DNA from: an uncultured Clostridia bacterium
GTDB taxonomy: Bacteria; Bacillota; Clostridia; Christensenellales; DTU072
Reading direction: 5' to 3'
DNA length: 64,000 nucleotides
NCBI GenBank assembly: GCA_934274515.1
Contig: CAKQTC010000006.1
Span: 75,500 to 139,499, forward strand
Every line of letters begins with the position of its first letter. The first letter of the stretch is position 1. The notes under the pieces were generated by a model. That model saw nothing but the letters and a program-made list of their open reading frames with translations. It made no database searches and was not told the origin of the DNA. Position numbers and translations under genes: made by a program. Below, in pieces: positions 62,557 through 64,000 of this stretch.

Positions 62557-64000
62557 GGAGTGGTATCGAAGTGGTCGTAACGAGCACGACTGGAAATCGT
62601 GTTGTCGTGATGAGCGGCACGCGGGTTCGAATCCCGCCCACTCCGCCAAGTGAAACTCGTTTGAACCCTTGAGGTTCAAGCGAGTTTTTCTCGTTTTTGA
62701 CGGCTGATTTGCCCCTTTTTTCGATTTTTTCGCCTATACCGGCAAGCAAGTCGTCGGTATCCTTTCTTGTTATCGCCGCCGGGTGATTGGTATCGGTGTT
62801 ATAGAAAATCAGAATCTTATCGTCGTACAATACGACGCGATTTATAAACGAGTTGAAAAACTCGTTTTTTTCTTGGTCGTTTTCGTATTTTCTATGGACA
62901 AAGAAATTCAGAAACGCCTTTACCTTATCCACTTCGAGCGGTTTTATCTGTTTTGCTTTTTCAAGCGATATTTTCGCTTCTAATTCGTCTTTTTGCGTTT
63001 CGAGAGCAATCAGTCTGTCTATGGCGGATTTCGTGATTAAACCTTGTTCTATGGCGGATAAAAGCGAATTTATCGCCTTTTCTTTGACTTTCAGTTCGTT
63101 TTCAAGATTTTCAAGCGTTGGCGTTTTCGTTATTTCCGAATTGAATTTCGTTACAACCTGTTCGGCTACGGCTTGTATCACCTGCGGCTGTAAAACGTAA
63201 TCAATCGTTGTTTTGAAAACCAAATCTTCCAGTTCCTGTTGCCTGTAACTTTTCTTATTGCAACGGCGTTTATTTCTCTTCCTTCCAAAACATTTATAAT
63301 AGTGGTGAAGTTTACCCGTCTGACTTGTTCCCGTTTCGGCGGTCATCAAACTTCCACAGTATCCGCAAAATAATTTTCCGCTTAAAATATACGGCTTTCC
63401 GCTTTTGTTTGCTCTCGGTTTGTGCTTGTGATCGTCCATTATTGCGTTACAATCGAAAAACAACTTTTCATCCACGATCGGCGGTATGACGTTTTCGTAA
63501 ATAACGCCGTGAGAATTATAAACGCCTATGTATTTTTCATTGCGGATAACCCTTGCAAAACTGTTCATATTGAACGACGAACCGGCTTTGGTTTTTATGC
63601 CTTGCGCATTAAGTCGGTCTATGATTTCCTTTGCTTTCTCGCCGTTTTTGTATCTTGTAAAAATATCGCGAACGATATCGGCTTCGTAAGTGTTTATCGT
63701 CCACTTTTTATCCACGATGTCGTAACCGAACAAACCGTAACCGCCGACGAAATGTCCTTTCAACAGGCTTTCTTTTACGCCGCGGCGCACTTTTTGCGAA
63801 AGTTCGGCGGAATAATATTCCGCCATACTTTCAAGCATACCCTCTACAAGAATGCCGCTGGCGTCTTCGGTAATATTTTCTTTCGCGGATAGCACGCGAA
63901 CGCCGTTTTTCTTTAATTTTGCCTTGTAATTCGCGCTGTCGTAACGGTTACGGGCAAAGCGATCAAGTTGGTAAACAAGAACATAGTCGAAAGTCTTTTT
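62423..64000 (-). CDS. Large serine recombinase (start outside window; tail reads antisense through tRNA-Ser)
   Basis: Site-specific recombinase, >525 residues visible. At the right edge the frame is open and reads YVLVYQLDRFARNRYDSANY, the end of the resolvase catalytic domain; then the recombinase domain (SQKVRRGVKESLLKGHFVGGYGLFGYDI ... GIKTKAGSSFNMNSFARVIRNEKYIG), a zinc ribbon (LFCGYCGSL ... YYKCFG ... RRCNKK) and a coiled coil (ENELKVKEKAINSLL ... ETQKDELEAKISLEKAKQ). The catalytic Ser is beyond the window. After about LEPQGFKRVSLGG the frame crosses the tRNA-Ser 3' end (GGIRTRVPLITTTRF is tRNA antisense) and continues to 62423. The element-encoded stop appears to be missing, so the last ~75 codons are host sequence. 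Confidence 0.88.
   Translation of the reverse strand, partial: KKTFDYVLVYQLDRFARNRYDSANYKAKLKKNGVRVLSAKENITEDASGILVEGMLESMAEYYSAELSQKVRRGVKESLLKGHFVGGYGLFGYDIVDKKWTINTYEADIVRDIFTRYKNGEKAKEIIDRLNAQGIKTKAGSSFNMNSFARVIRNEKYIGVYNSHGVIYENVIPPIVDEKLFFDCNAIMDDHKHKPRANKSGKPYILSGKLFCGYCGSLMTAETGTSQTGKLHHYYKCFGRKRNKRRCNKKSYRQQELEDLVFKTTIDYVLQPQVIQAVAEQVVTKFNSEITKTPTLENLENELKVKEKAINSLLSAIEQGLITKSAIDRLIALETQKDELEAKISLEKAKQIKPLEVDKVKAFLNFFVHRKYENDQEKNEFFNSFINRVVLYDDKILIFYNTDTNHPAAITRKDTDDLLAGIGEKIEKRGKSAVKNEKNSLEPQGFKRVSLGGVGGIRTRVPLITTTRFPVVLVTTTSIPLRIGLFRLLLLFVFSFVAFTKVLPLFKPYHYTLRFRFWQLFLSIF
62557..62648 (+). tRNA. tRNA-Ser, anticodon GGA
   Basis: 92 nt with encoded CCA. Acceptor GGAGTGG / CCACTCC, discriminator G; anticodon stem CACGA/TCGTG with loop CTGGAAA (anticodon GGA); a long variable arm (class II) between anticodon and T arms; T arm GCGGG-TTCGAAT-CCCGC. 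Reads TCC/TCT. Its 3' end borders the mobile element. Confidence 0.95.
62649..64000. mobile_element. Left end of an integrated element at the 3' end of tRNA-Ser
   Basis: A large serine recombinase points at, and reads into, tRNA-Ser(GGA); tRNA 3' ends are common integration sites. The boundary near 62648 is inferred from the change from tRNA to recombinase sequence. The right end, core duplication and cargo lie outside the window. Confidence 0.6.
62653..62689 (+). terminator. Hairpin terminator immediately after tRNA-Ser
   Basis: AAACTCG-T-TTGAACC (62653-62667) with GGTTCAA-G-CGAGTTT (62673-62687), a 15-bp stem including a T-G wobble, loop CTTGA, ending in TTTTTC. It lies inside the recombinase reading frame on the other strand. 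Confidence 0.75.

Overview
The window reads as a chromosomal segment of an uncultured member of the Clostridia (Bacillota), probably gut-associated. The grounds are the housekeeping families (DnaE, GroESL behind a CIRCE-like operator, a clostridial-style second type IIA topoisomerase, type III pantothenate kinase, an ECF-transporter S subunit), strong GGAGG-type ribosome binding sites, TTGACA/TATAAT promoters, many lipoproteins and very large MBG/InlB-repeat surface proteins. Base composition looks mid-40s % GC by eye (not computed). I cannot name a genus.

Layout. 1-4.6 kb: 3' part of dnaE, a convergent YkvI-like permease, a MATE exporter behind an attenuator-like leader, and tRNA-Gln. 4.7-6.7 kb: groESL on the minus strand with CIRCE. 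6.85-20.1 kb: a surface locus with a 3,756-residue MBG-repeat protein translationally coupled to a second membrane-anchored surface protein whose tail frame is set by a run of 19 C. 20.1-25 kb: pgsA-like, valS, a HAD phosphatase and hslO. 25-34 kb: an unrecognised helical protein, two lipoproteins with InlB and BspA-type repeats (553 and 1,617 residues by my count; the first is about 550) and a pyridoxal-kinase-family gene. 34-39.6 kb: an 1,843-residue surface protein on the minus strand. 39.6-43.5 kb: DUF2804 protein, SGNH-hydrolase lipoprotein, small lipoprotein, an XRE regulator divergent from a truncated InlB lipoprotein. 43.4-45.5 kb: coaX-hom. 45.7-48.3 kb: GH36-type glycosidase and an orphan protein. 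48.4-55.8 kb: parE-parC followed by a lipase-fold lipoprotein and a RimK-type ATP-grasp enzyme. 55.9-61 kb: leuA-leuC-leuD-leuB-ECF S subunit. 61.2-64 kb: divergent glycerate kinase, tRNA-Ser, and the left edge of a mobile element whose large serine recombinase reads into the tRNA.

How it fits together. The accessory theme is the cell surface: about 40% of the window encodes exported proteins of two anchoring types, classical lipoproteins (lipobox Cys) and proteins with a signal peptide, Ig/MBG repeats, one C-terminal membrane helix and a Lys/Arg-rich cytosolic tail with no LPXTG motif. I see no sortase, CRISPR array, phage structural genes or defence system. The most unusual signals are the giant two-gene surface locus with its homopolymer switch, a G-quadruplex motif and alternating purine-pyrimidine tracts near the large surface genes, a promoter built into a terminator hairpin, and the recombinase-tRNA junction.
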